Counted from the stretch's first letter, positions 55,359 to 63,926 are shown. The stretch is DNA of 64,000 nt from Ravibacter sp964559125 (GCA_964559125.1 CAZLGW010000010.1:62001-126000); one strand, 5' to 3'. A program made the numbers and translations. Notes: generated from the sequence alone by a model not told the origin.

Positions 55359-56627
55359 ATGAGTATAATCGCAAAAAAGTATTATTCCGGCTTTCCGAAA
55401 GCGCATGATACCTATAACGCCATTTCTGCAGCGAGTGACGGGAAGATTTATTACATCCTCTCCTCCGATTCCATAGAGGAAGGCGGTAAAATGTATGTTT
55501 TTGACCCCGGAACAGAAAGACCGGTGCTGATCGGGGACCTTACGGAAATATGCGGCGAGGAAAACGGGAAAGTTATCCCCCAGGGCAAAAGCCACGTGAA
55601 ATTTCACGAAGCGGGCGGCAAGCTGTATTTCTCTACCCACGTCGGCTATTACCAGTTGATCGACGGTATGGACCGCCTGCCGGTAACTGCTCCCGAAGGG
55701 TATGAACTGTATCCCGGCGGACATATCCTCTCCTACGATCCGGAAAGCGGCCGGTTTGAACGGCTCGCCATCCTGCCGGATAAGGAAGGAATGGTATCGA
55801 TGACGATGGACAGGGACAGGCTGCAGATCTACGGGATCACATGGCCCACCGGGCAGTTCGTTCATTTCAATGTACACACCGGGGAATTAAAAAACCTGGG
55901 CAGGATATCGGGTAAAGGCGAGGCCGGTACTCCAGGCGACGACTTCCGTACGCTATGCCGCTCTCTGGTGGTCGATCCGGGCGACGGAACGGTCTATTTT
56001 TCTGTAGCAGAGGGAGATATAATGAGCTATCATCCCGAGCGGGGCAGTATTGAGAAGCTGGAAGATGTAGACTTGCGGCTCGACTATTTTGGCAAATACG
56101 ACCCTACCAGGCCGGGAAGTATGGGCTATAACTGGCGGAAGATTTTCTGGTACGGGAAAGAAAATGCAGCGTACGGCGTACACGGGAATTCCGGATACCT
56201 GTTCCGCTTCGATCCCCGGAACCGGAAGGTGGAAATAGTCGAGCGTATTACTTCGCTGCCTTCTCGGAAAAGCGGTATGTTCGACCAGTTCAGCTACGGT
56301 TACCTCGGTTTTATCCTTGGTCCCGACGGAGAAACCATCTACTACCTGACGGGAAGTCCGCTGTATGAAAACGGGCGACGCGTGAAAGGTACGGCCGAAA
56401 TTGCGAAGGGCGCTGCCAGGGGGCTGGAAAACCTCCACCTGGTAACTTTTCACATTCCTTCGGGTACGTACACGGATCATGGAGCCATTGTATATGAGGA
56501 TGGTAACATTCCCACTTATGTCAATTCCATAGCCTTGGGGCCCGACAACAGGATTTACACCCTGGCGCGCTTTGAACAGGACGGAAGAATAATAGAAGAC
56601 CTGGTTGCATTCGATAACCCGGTTTAA
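55359..56627 (+). CDS. Putative cytoplasmic beta-propeller protein
   Basis: The 422-residue product has no signal peptide (starts MSIIAKKYYSGFPKAHDTYNAISAASDGKIYY). It reads as about six propeller blades, each with a GxIYY or GxLYF strand and an FDPGTE or YDPESGRFE turn: DGKIYYILSS, GGKLYFSTHV, GGHILSYDPESGRFE and GDGTVYFSVAEGDIMSYHP. Such proteins include lactonases and sugar-phosphate binders. No catalytic residues can be assigned. It lies 55 bp after the ceramidase-like gene in the operon. Confidence 0.7.
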   Translation: MSIIAKKYYSGFPKAHDTYNAISAASDGKIYYILSSDSIEEGGKMYVFDPGTERPVLIGDLTEICGEENGKVIPQGKSHVKFHEAGGKLYFSTHVGYYQLIDGMDRLPVTAPEGYELYPGGHILSYDPESGRFERLAILPDKEGMVSMTMDRDRLQIYGITWPTGQFVHFNVHTGELKNLGRISGKGEAGTPGDDFRTLCRSLVVDPGDGTVYFSVAEGDIMSYHPERGSIEKLEDVDLRLDYFGKYDPTRPGSMGYNWRKIFWYGKENAAYGVHGNSGYLFRFDPRNRKVEIVERITSLPSRKSGMFDQFSYGYLGFILGPDGETIYYLTGSPLYENGRRVKGTAEIAKGAARGLENLHLVTFHIPSGTYTDHGAIVYEDGNIPTYVNSIALGPDNRIYTLARFEQDGRIIEDLVAFDNPV

Positions 56628-56685
56628 GCCGGAACTACAAGCTACTCTGATCATTAACCCCAAATAAACTTAACTACCTGGAACC

Positions 56686-57255
56686 ATGAAGAAGATTACT
56701 GATGAGATTCTTTGGCAACGGTACCGCGAAGCGGATCAAAGTGCCTTTACCGAGCTATCCCGTCGTTACTATCGAAAACTACTTCATTACGGCCTGAAAT
56801 TCACCCCTAATGTACAGTTAGTGGAAGATGCCATTCAGGAACTTTACATTCATCTGTGGTTATACAGAAGCACGATCAACCAGACTGAATATGTGAAGTA
56901 TTACCTGATGAAGGCCTTCAGGCATCAACTGTTCAAGATGTTCAGGAAACTGAAATCTACCGTTGAGATCGGCGAGATCAGCGAGTTATCCTTTTTTGAA
57001 AGTTCTACCGAGGATTCTTTCATAGAACTGGAAGCAGACAGACTGGCCAACCACCAGGTGCAGCAGCTGATATCTGCCCTTTCGCCGCGTCAGCAGGAAG
57101 TGATTTATCTCCGCTTTTTCCATAACTTAGGGGTCGAGGAAATCGCTTCGCAGCTTTGCATCAACCCGCAATCGGTGAGCAATATCATACAACGGGCGTT
57201 TCATAAAGTAAGAGAAATGTGGCCGCAAAACCCTGTGGTTACGTATGCATCCTAG
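56686..57255 (+). CDS. ECF-type RNA polymerase sigma factor
   Basis: This 189-residue ECF sigma factor has region 2 (YREADQSAFTELSRRYYRKLLHYGL, VEDAIQELYIHLWLYR) and region 4 (LSALSPRQQEVIYLRFFHNLGVEEIASQLCINPQSVSNIIQRA-like order: LSPRQQEVIYLRF, GVEEIASQL, INPQSVSNII). No anti-sigma gene (FecR-like) lies beside it. It sits in the middle of the operon, 58 bp after the propeller gene and 22 bp before the Gfo/Idh gene. It may drive the operon or the nearby SusC/SusD genes, but no specific target promoter is recognised. Confidence 0.9.
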   Translation: MKKITDEILWQRYREADQSAFTELSRRYYRKLLHYGLKFTPNVQLVEDAIQELYIHLWLYRSTINQTEYVKYYLMKAFRHQLFKMFRKLKSTVEIGEISELSFFESSTEDSFIELEADRLANHQVQQLISALSPRQQEVIYLRFFHNLGVEEIASQLCINPQSVSNIIQRAFHKVREMWPQNPVVTYAS

Positions 57256-57277
57256 ACCAGTTTATTTATTTTACTGA

Positions 57278-58324
57278 ATGACAAAAGTATACGGTATCGG
57301 TATAGTAGGAACAGGGCTTATCGCCGATTTTCATGCCCGGGCGATAGAGCAGATCCCGAATGCCCGCCTGGTGGGTGCCTACAACAGGAATACTGAGAAA
57401 GCTGCAGCCTTTTCGATGCGCTACGGCTGCAAAGTTTTCGAAAGTCTCGAAGAGCTCGTTGCTTCTACTGAAATTGATGTGATTTGTATATGCACCGCAT
57501 CGGGTGCCCACCTCGAAGCGGGCCTGGCCGGTATATCGGCGGGGAAGCATTGCCTGATCGAAAAGCCAATGGAGATCACTGTCGAAAGATGTGACCAACT
57601 GATCGATGCCGCCCGGGAAGCGGGTGTACATATCGGGGTTATTTTCCCTTCGAGATTCCAGGACGTAAATATCCGGGTAAAAGACGCGGTTTCAAGGCAG
57701 AGGATAGGCGCTCCGGTGATTGGCAACGCTTATGTTAAATGGAACCGCAGCAAAGCCTACTACGATTCGGCTGCGTGGCGCGGAACCTGGGCCCTGGACG
57801 GGGGCGGAGCGCTGATGAACCAGGGTATACATTCGGTAGACCTGCTTCAGTGGTTTATGGGCCCGGTGAAGTCGGTCCATGCATTTGCGGCCAACAGGCG
57901 CCATACCGGGATCGAAGTAGAAGATACGCTCGTTGCCATTCTCCATTTTGAAAGCGGCGCATTAGGCACGATCGAATGTACGACTGCCGCCCACCCCGGC
58001 TCTTTCAAAAGACTGGAAATAATAGGAACCGAAGGCACTGCAATTGTTGAAGAAAACGACCTGCTGACCTGGCAGTTTGCCGGGGAAGAGCCGGAAGATG
58101 CCGGGATCAGGGAACAGCACGGCGGACAGCAGATTTCCAAAGGAGGTGTTGCAGATCCGGCCGCAATCAGCTTTATCGGCCATCAGAAGCAGATCGAGGA
58201 TTTCCTGGCAGCCATAGGGTCGGGCGAAGAGCCCGTCATCAGCGGTGTCGAGGGTAGAAAATCTGTCGAGATTATCGAGGCTGTTTATAAGAGTGTGAAA
58301 AGCGGCGAAACGATAGTTTTGTGA
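57278..58324 (+). CDS. Gfo/Idh/MocA-family NAD(P)-dependent oxidoreductase
   Basis: This 348-residue dehydrogenase has a Rossmann start (GIGIVGTGLIADFHARAI, GxGxxA region at 9-16). The catalytic motif EKPM (Lys 96) and the C-terminal domain segment GGGALMNQGIHSVDLLQWFMG, with the active-site His, are also present. The family oxidises or epimerises sugars and cyclitols such as inositols. Together with the DegT enzymes it would suit keto-cyclitol or keto-sugar chemistry, though that is inference. It has no signal peptide, so the redox step is cytoplasmic, in contrast to the exported DegT enzyme. It is followed within four bases by the next gene. Confidence 0.92.
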   Translation: MTKVYGIGIVGTGLIADFHARAIEQIPNARLVGAYNRNTEKAAAFSMRYGCKVFESLEELVASTEIDVICICTASGAHLEAGLAGISAGKHCLIEKPMEITVERCDQLIDAAREAGVHIGVIFPSRFQDVNIRVKDAVSRQRIGAPVIGNAYVKWNRSKAYYDSAAWRGTWALDGGGALMNQGIHSVDLLQWFMGPVKSVHAFAANRRHTGIEVEDTLVAILHFESGALGTIECTTAAHPGSFKRLEIIGTEGTAIVEENDLLTWQFAGEEPEDAGIREQHGGQQISKGGVADPAAISFIGHQKQIEDFLAAIGSGEEPVISGVEGRKSVEIIEAVYKSVKSGETIVL

Positions 58325-58328
58325 TGTG

Positions 58329-59738
58329 ATGATGAGAAAAAATAAATTCCCCTACTTTTTTCTTCTAGGCATGCTGATCTCTGCATTCCGAAGTCCGGCT
58401 TGTCTGCATTCCGGTGGCCACGAGCATACCGCCATTGATGAATTTGAATGGCAGGCCGGTCTGAGCCGCCGGATCATCACGCCCCAGACAGACGTTTGGC
58501 TGGCAGGTTACGGTACCAAAAGAGCGCCCGAAGGGAAACTGCATGACATCTGGGTCAAAGTACTCGTACTCAAAGATAGCAAAGACAGGCGGCGGGTGCT
58601 GGTCACAACCGACCACCAGGGGATGTCCAAAACCATTTACCAGCGCCTGTACCGGCAGGTAAATAAGAAATTCGGTATCGACCAGTCGGCCTTTATGCTG
58701 ACTTTTTCGCACAATCACTCAGGTCCATGTCTGCAGGACGACCTGGTGGATTACTACCCGAGCGATTCTGTCCAGCAGCAACGGGTACTCGACTATACGC
58801 TCTGGATGGAAGACAGGATCATCGAAGCTGTCGATGAAGCATGGAACAATCTCAGGCCGGTGCAGCTCTTCAAAGGAGAAGGCGTCTGCACATTTGCGGT
58901 AAACAGGCGGGAGAATAAGGAAGACCAGGTACCCGATATGATCCGCAATAATATTCCGTTTAAGGGCCCTGTAGACCATTCCGTACCCGTGCTGGCCATA
59001 AAAGCGACTGACGGAAAGCTGCTGGGCGTGCTCTTCGGTTATGCCTGCCACCCCACTACCCTGTCGCATAACCACTGGTCGGGCGACTATCCGGGCTATG
59101 CCCAGATCGGGATTGAGAATAAGTATCCCGGTGCCCAGGCCATGTTTTTCAATACCTGCGGCGGCGATCAGAACCCGCTGCCGCGAAGAACCGTAGAGCT
59201 TTGCGAGAAATATGGCGGTATGCTGTCGGATGCCGTACTGGCTCAGTTGGATACGCCATTGACCCCCGTTTCGGCGTCGCTCTCGACTGCATTCGAATAT
59301 GTAAAGCTGGATTACGAGAAGCTGGCCACCAGGGAACAACTGGAACCGCTGGCTTTCGGGAGTGCGGCCATACAGGCACGCTGGGCGAAGAGAATGCTGA
59401 AGAAGCTCGACGACGGAGAAGTTTTCTCTCCTTATTATGAATATCCCGTTCAGGTATGGAAATTCGGCAAAGAGCTTCTTTTGATCGGTATCGGCGGTGA
59501 AGCAGTGGTCGACTATTCGCTGAGATTTAAGAAGGAGTATAAGAATACCTGGGTATCAGGCTATACGAATGAAATGGCGGCCTATATCCCTTCACGCAGG
59601 GTGTGGGAAGAGGGCGGATACGAAGGCGGGTCACACCTTGACGAATACGGCAGGCCGGCCTGGCGGTGGGCGGGAGATATCGAAGACCGTATTGCCGCGG
59701 CCGTCAGGAGGCTCGTTGAAAAGGCGGAACAGCAATAA
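58329..59738 (+). CDS. Ceramidase-like secreted hydrolase with Ser-to-Asn change (fourth copy)
   Basis: The start at the ATG of 58329 follows the Gfo/Idh stop by four bases; a GTG one codon earlier is also possible. The 469-residue product has a signal segment (about 8-25, FFLLGMLISAFRSPAC). It keeps the zinc motifs FSHNHSGPC, YACHPTTLSH, IGGEAVVDYS and YTNEMAAYIPS. The nucleophile motif reads TCGGDQNPLPRR, with Asn for Ser. The first zinc motif has Asn between the histidines. It is the last gene before the AAA ATPase gene. Confidence 0.85.
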   Translation: MMRKNKFPYFFLLGMLISAFRSPACLHSGGHEHTAIDEFEWQAGLSRRIITPQTDVWLAGYGTKRAPEGKLHDIWVKVLVLKDSKDRRRVLVTTDHQGMSKTIYQRLYRQVNKKFGIDQSAFMLTFSHNHSGPCLQDDLVDYYPSDSVQQQRVLDYTLWMEDRIIEAVDEAWNNLRPVQLFKGEGVCTFAVNRRENKEDQVPDMIRNNIPFKGPVDHSVPVLAIKATDGKLLGVLFGYACHPTTLSHNHWSGDYPGYAQIGIENKYPGAQAMFFNTCGGDQNPLPRRTVELCEKYGGMLSDAVLAQLDTPLTPVSASLSTAFEYVKLDYEKLATREQLEPLAFGSAAIQARWAKRMLKKLDDGEVFSPYYEYPVQVWKFGKELLLIGIGGEAVVDYSLRFKKEYKNTWVSGYTNEMAAYIPSRRVWEEGGYEGGSHLDEYGRPAWRWAGDIEDRIAAAVRRLVEKAEQQ

Positions 59739-59822
59739 CTCCTCAGATTCTGTTTTACTCTACCGGCCAGTTATCCCAGCCTGGTCATACAGAAATTCAA
59801 AAATAATAAAAAGGAAAAATAA

Positions 59823-59874
59823 AAATCATAATTTGTATTTTTGTAACAACAGCACAATTTACAAATTATGATTT
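59823..59874. promoter_or_regulatory. 15-bp inverted repeat spanning the promoter and start codon of the AAA ATPase gene
   Basis: Positions 59823-59837 and 59860-59874 are exact 15-base reverse complements 22 bases apart. A -7 box TATTTTTG (59836-59843) begins at the end of the left arm, and the right arm contains the ATG (59868-59870). The left arm would lie upstream of the predicted start of transcription, so the repeat is more likely a DNA operator than an RNA hairpin. Confidence 0.6.
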
Positions 59875-61067
59875 GGAATATAAAAGAGCGGCCTGACTTA
59901 CTGAAGTCACTCATAGCATTTAAAGACAGTGAATTCATTAAGGTAATTACAGGTGTACGGAGATGTGGCAAAAGCACGCTGATGCTGCTGTATAAAAAGC
60001 ATCTTGAAAATACAGGAGTAGCCGATGAGCAAATCTTGTATATGGCGTTTGAAGACTACTCTCTGCGGGAACTCCTGAATGCAGACAAGTTCTATGCCTA
60101 TGTCAAAAGCAAGGTGGTGCCCTCAAAAAAAATGTATCTTTTGTTTGACGAGATCCAGCTTGTAGAGGGTTGGGAAAGAGTAGTAAACAGTTTCAGGATC
60201 AATTTCGATGCAGACATAACCCTTACCGGAAGTAATGCCCACATGCTTTCAGGAGAACTTTCTACCTTGCTATCGGGCAGATACGTTCAAATTAAGTGCT
60301 TTCCTTTTTCGTTCAGGGAGTTCATAGAAATAAAAGGGAGTAACGACTACAGGAAAATGCCCGCCTACTATAAAGAATATCTGCGGTACGGGGGATTTCC
60401 GGCGGTTGTACTTGCCGACGAATCGCTGAAAGAAAGTATTCTGTCGGGAATTATTGATACAATCATTTTAAATGACGTCGGTTACAGGGGTGGACTGAGA
60501 GAACCTGAACTGGTAGAGATGGTCATCGATTTTATGGCCGATAACATCGGTAATGTGATTAGTTCCACCAACATTGCCAATACGCTCACTTCCAATGGTT
60601 TCAGAATAACCCAACCGACTGTGGGAAAATACATCGGACTATTCAGAGACGCTTTTTTGTTTTACCAGGCAAAACGCTACGATATCCGTGGTAAGGAATA
60701 TTTACGCGGCCAGGCAAAGTATTTTATTATTGATCTGGGATTGGCGCATCAGATATTAAGGAAAAAGACAGGAAATTTTGGACATGAGCTTGAAAACCTG
60801 GTATATCTTGAGCTGTTACGAAGGGGTTATACAATTGATGTAGCCCGATACGATGACAAGGAGATCGACTTCATTGCCAAGCGGATGGATGAACTTCTAT
60901 ACATACAGGTGGCGTTAGAGTTGCCGGGAAACTCTGCCCGCGAAACAGACAATCTGCTGAGAATCCCCGATAATCACAAAAAGATAGTGATTACTCAACG
61001 ATTTGAAGAACGCGCGGAAATTGATGGAATTCCGATCATTCATATTATGGACTGGTTGCTGGAGTAA
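59868..61067 (+). CDS. AAA/DUF4143-type ATP-binding protein
   Basis: This 399-residue ATPase has Walker A GVRRCGKST (29-37), Walker B MYLLFDEIQ (89-97), sensor-like ITLTGSNAHML, and a C-terminal DUF4143-like region with a restriction-endonuclease-like fold (DVARYDDKEIDFIA). These proteins are widely scattered by horizontal transfer and poorly understood; some are thought to be toxin- or defence-related. The gene is AT-richer than its neighbours, has its own promoter and operator-like repeat, and separates the ceramidase-like operon from the amidohydrolases, so it is probably an insertion. Confidence 0.88.
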   Translation: MIWNIKERPDLLKSLIAFKDSEFIKVITGVRRCGKSTLMLLYKKHLENTGVADEQILYMAFEDYSLRELLNADKFYAYVKSKVVPSKKMYLLFDEIQLVEGWERVVNSFRINFDADITLTGSNAHMLSGELSTLLSGRYVQIKCFPFSFREFIEIKGSNDYRKMPAYYKEYLRYGGFPAVVLADESLKESILSGIIDTIILNDVGYRGGLREPELVEMVIDFMADNIGNVISSTNIANTLTSNGFRITQPTVGKYIGLFRDAFLFYQAKRYDIRGKEYLRGQAKYFIIDLGLAHQILRKKTGNFGHELENLVYLELLRRGYTIDVARYDDKEIDFIAKRMDELLYIQVALELPGNSARETDNLLRIPDNHKKIVITQRFEERAEIDGIPIIHIMDWLLE

Positions 61068-61213
61068 AACAGGTTTGTTCATAGATTTCAGCTATCACGA
61101 TCCGTACATCTACTACCGGCATCAATATATAATTTTCTAAAATTGAGTATAAAAAGCTGCGGCCATGTATTATTCTTCTGACAGAATAGTCCCGGACCTC
61201 GTAAACATTTTTT

Positions 61214-62146
61214 ATGGTAAACCGCAGGGAATTTATAAAGAAAGGTACGCTGGCCTGCTCAGCGGCTATGTTGGGAACGCTGCTGCCCGACGACTATAAA
61301 ATTATCGATATCCATCAGCATACCGATTATGCGGGAAGATCTCATGAAAACCTGATCCGGCATCAACGTACCATGGGTGTCAGTCACACGATCCTCCTAC
61401 CCGCAGGCACTCCTACTTTCGGCTCTTCCACACATGGAGGCAAGTCCAACGGGCTGCAGGTAAGGGCCACAGGCAACGAGGTTTGTATGAAGCTGGCCGA
61501 GGAGCATCCGGGAGAGTTCTATTTCGGTGCAAACGAAGTTCCCGACATTGAAGATGCGGACAAAGAGATAGAAAAGTACCTGAAAAAAGGTGCCAAAATA
61601 ATCGGGGAGGTGAAATTCGGCATAAGAGCCGATTCCGATGCGATGTTCAGGATCTACCGGCTTGCGCAGGAGTATGACGTGCCCGTGCTGCTCCACTGGC
61701 AATACCAGATGTACACTTACGGTTACGAGGAGTTCCATAAAGTCCTGGAGAAATTCCCCAAAGTGAACTTTATAGGCCACGCTCAGTCGTGGTGGGCCAA
61801 TATCGATAAACAGCATACCGACCAGTCTGTCCTTTACCCGACAGGAAAAGTGACGGCCGGAGGCATCACCGACAGGCTGCTGAGCGACTATCCGAATATG
61901 TATGCCGATATGTCGGCCGGGTCGGGGCTGAACGCGATCACCAGAGACGAGGAACATGCCAAAGGTTTTATAAAGCGCCACCAGGACAAGCTCCTTTACG
62001 GCAGCGACTGCAACGATTCGGAAGGAAAGGGAAAAGCATGTTCCGGGATACAGACCATTGAAAAAATAAAAGAGCTTTCACCCACCCCGGCGATAGCCCG
62101 TAAAATTCTCTTCGAAAACTCGAAGAAGCTTTTTAGAATTAATTAG
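61214..62146 (+). CDS. Amidohydrolase-family protein with Tat signal (1)
   Basis: This 310-residue TIM-barrel hydrolase has a twin-arginine signal at its start (VNRREFIKKG, then a short hydrophobic run). Metal-site motifs are IDIHQHTDY (HxH), VPVLLHWQYQ (His), NFIGHAQSWW (His) and LYGSDCND (Asp), so all the usual ligands are present. The family covers decarboxylases, lactonases and amide hydrolases; the substrate is not readable. It starts a run of three amidohydrolases, after a 146-bp gap without a clear promoter. Confidence 0.85.
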   Translation: MVNRREFIKKGTLACSAAMLGTLLPDDYKIIDIHQHTDYAGRSHENLIRHQRTMGVSHTILLPAGTPTFGSSTHGGKSNGLQVRATGNEVCMKLAEEHPGEFYFGANEVPDIEDADKEIEKYLKKGAKIIGEVKFGIRADSDAMFRIYRLAQEYDVPVLLHWQYQMYTYGYEEFHKVLEKFPKVNFIGHAQSWWANIDKQHTDQSVLYPTGKVTAGGITDRLLSDYPNMYADMSAGSGLNAITRDEEHAKGFIKRHQDKLLYGSDCNDSEGKGKACSGIQTIEKIKELSPTPAIARKILFENSKKLFRIN

Positions 62147-62149
62147 GCG

Positions 62150-62194
62150 ATTGTCTAATTGCCTCATTGTCTAATCGTCTCATTGTCTAATTAT
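62150..62194. repeat. Three tandem 16-bp repeats of ATTGTCTAAT type
   Basis: The unit ATTGTCTAATYGYCTC is repeated at 62150-62165 and 62166-62181, with a partial third copy from 62182. It fills most of the gap between the first two amidohydrolase genes. Small runs of this kind are typical of Bacteroidota intergenic regions. Confidence 0.65.
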
Positions 62195-62202
62195 AAAATC
62201 AA

Positions 62203-63135
62203 ATGAAAACACAAAACCGACGGGATTTCCTGGCCAAGGCGGCTGCTCTGGCAGTTACAGGAAGTGCTTTGCCTGGTGCGGCGATGTCGTTCGACCGTTC
62301 CCGGGCTTTGCCGGAGGAGGAGCCTCCCGTCCTGAAGTCCCTGACCAGCGAGGTAAAAAAGTACAGGAAGATCGACGCCCACGCGCACGTCTACTTCACA
62401 AAAGGAAACTTCGAGCAGGTAATTGACATAGCCGACCGGCTTAATATCGAAAAGCTGGTAATATCGCGTCCGATGGTGCCGGGGGGCAAGGGGGAGCCTT
62501 CTGAATTCATAGAATGCAACAACCTGGTCCTCAAGGCTATGAAGCAGTTTCCGGATCGCTTTTTCGGGCAACTGACGCTCAATCCCCAATATCCCAAAGA
62601 GTCGATGGAAGAAATCCAAAGATGCATAGGCGAAGGGATGATCGGGACCAAGCTCTACAACCACGTAAAAATCAACGATCCCCTCTTCTACCCTGTGATT
62701 GAGAAATTCATAGATCTGAAGATGCTCATCCTGATGCACATGGGGATCGGGATCTCTCGTATCCGGTACGACGCCCGGGAGCCCAAAGGGGTTTCGATCC
62801 CGGAAGACATGGTGGAAGCGGCGCAGCGCTATCCTGAAGCAAAATTCCAACTGGCCCATATCGGCGGGGGAATCGACTGGGAAGCCGCCTGCAAGGCCGT
62901 GATCGGGGTACCGAATATCTTTATCGATGTGTCGGGAAGCAACAATGCGGCCCATATGGTCGATTTCGCTGTCAAATGCGTAGGGGTAGACCGTCTTTTC
63001 TTTGGCTGCGACAGTAGCTATTACCAGGGCGTAGGCCATGTGCTGGGAGCCAATCTCACCGATGCTGAACGCGAGAAACTGTATTTTGGAAATTACAACA
63101 AGTACTTAAAGTCGATAGGAAGGAATGTTGATTGA
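62203..63135 (+). CDS. Amidohydrolase-family protein with Tat signal (2)
   Basis: This 310-residue paralogue of the previous protein has a twin-arginine signal (QNRRDFLAKAAALAVTGSALPG). Metal motifs are present: IDAHAHVYF, LILMHMGIG, FQLAHIGGG and FFGCDSSYY. It should also be exported and active. It overlaps the start of the next gene by 11 bases, so the two are co-translated. The substrate is unknown. Confidence 0.85.
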   Translation: MKTQNRRDFLAKAAALAVTGSALPGAAMSFDRSRALPEEEPPVLKSLTSEVKKYRKIDAHAHVYFTKGNFEQVIDIADRLNIEKLVISRPMVPGGKGEPSEFIECNNLVLKAMKQFPDRFFGQLTLNPQYPKESMEEIQRCIGEGMIGTKLYNHVKINDPLFYPVIEKFIDLKMLILMHMGIGISRIRYDAREPKGVSIPEDMVEAAQRYPEAKFQLAHIGGGIDWEAACKAVIGVPNIFIDVSGSNNAAHMVDFAVKCVGVDRLFFGCDSSYYQGVGHVLGANLTDAEREKLYFGNYNKYLKSIGRNVD

Positions 63136-63919
63136 TGTAAACAGCTATATAGGCCACTGGCCGTTCAGGCGTCTTAAAGGCAACACCTGCAAAGAACAGA
63201 TCGTACGTATGAACGCCGCCGGAATCGATAAGGCGGTCCTGTTTAACCTGAACGGTATATTCTACAAAAACGTCCAATCTGCCAACGACGAGCTTTTCGA
63301 AGCGCTGAAGGAAAACAGCGAGTACCGGAAGCGTTTTATTCCTTTTGCCACCATTAACCCGATCTACAGCGGCTGGAAGCATGACTTCGAAGAAAGTGTA
63401 AAAAAACAGGGCGTAAAAGGCATCCGCCTCTACCCTCTTTACCACGGCTACGAGCTCAGCAACCCGGCCTGCATAGAGCTGGCAAAAATGGCGAAAGATC
63501 ACAACCTGCCGATTGCCATGGCTTTACGGATGGTAGACAGCCGCCCCAGTTCCTGGATGGATATCAGCAAGGAATGGGCGCTCAAAGACACCCTGCCTCT
63601 CATTAAGGCAGTTCCCGATGCAAAATACCTGATACTGAACCTTGCCAACAACTCCAATTTCGGAGCATTTGATAAGGACGAGCTTTCACTTGTGCGTAAA
63701 ACGCAACTGCTGATGGACACCTCGGGAAGAATGGTGATGGAGCTATCTGATATGATGAAGAATTACGGAAGCGATAAATTCGCTTTCGGCTCTCACTACC
63801 CTATACTCGACCCGGTAACCGGACTGCTACGTATAGAAGCCTTGCGGCCGGAAGAAGCTACGAAGGAAGACAGAGAGAAGTTGTATTATAAGAATGCAAA
63901 GAGCTTTCTGGGGTTGTAA
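63125..63919 (+). CDS. Amidohydrolase-like protein lacking metal ligands
   Basis: This 264-residue protein has the amidohydrolase TIM-barrel pattern but the usual ligands are gone. The HxH site reads IDVNSYIGHWPF, and the later His positions read LPIAMALRMVD and YLILNLANNS. The last Asp reads FAFGSHYPI. There is no signal peptide. It overlaps the second amidohydrolase by 11 bases. It may be a partner subunit, a binding protein, or an enzyme with a different mechanism. Confidence 0.8.
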   Translation: MLIDVNSYIGHWPFRRLKGNTCKEQIVRMNAAGIDKAVLFNLNGIFYKNVQSANDELFEALKENSEYRKRFIPFATINPIYSGWKHDFEESVKKQGVKGIRLYPLYHGYELSNPACIELAKMAKDHNLPIAMALRMVDSRPSSWMDISKEWALKDTLPLIKAVPDAKYLILNLANNSNFGAFDKDELSLVRKTQLLMDTSGRMVMELSDMMKNYGSDKFAFGSHYPILDPVTGLLRIEALRPEEATKEDREKLYYKNAKSFLGL

Positions 63920-63926
63920 ACTATCA

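Noticed and set aside
62150..62194. Possible CRISPR array from regular repeats
   Set aside because: Units are contiguous with no spacers, only about 16 bp, and no cas genes are nearby.
62191..63039. 282-codon minus-strand frame opposite the second Tat amidohydrolase
   Set aside because: The plus strand carries the complete Tat signal and metal motifs, so the minus frame is a shadow.
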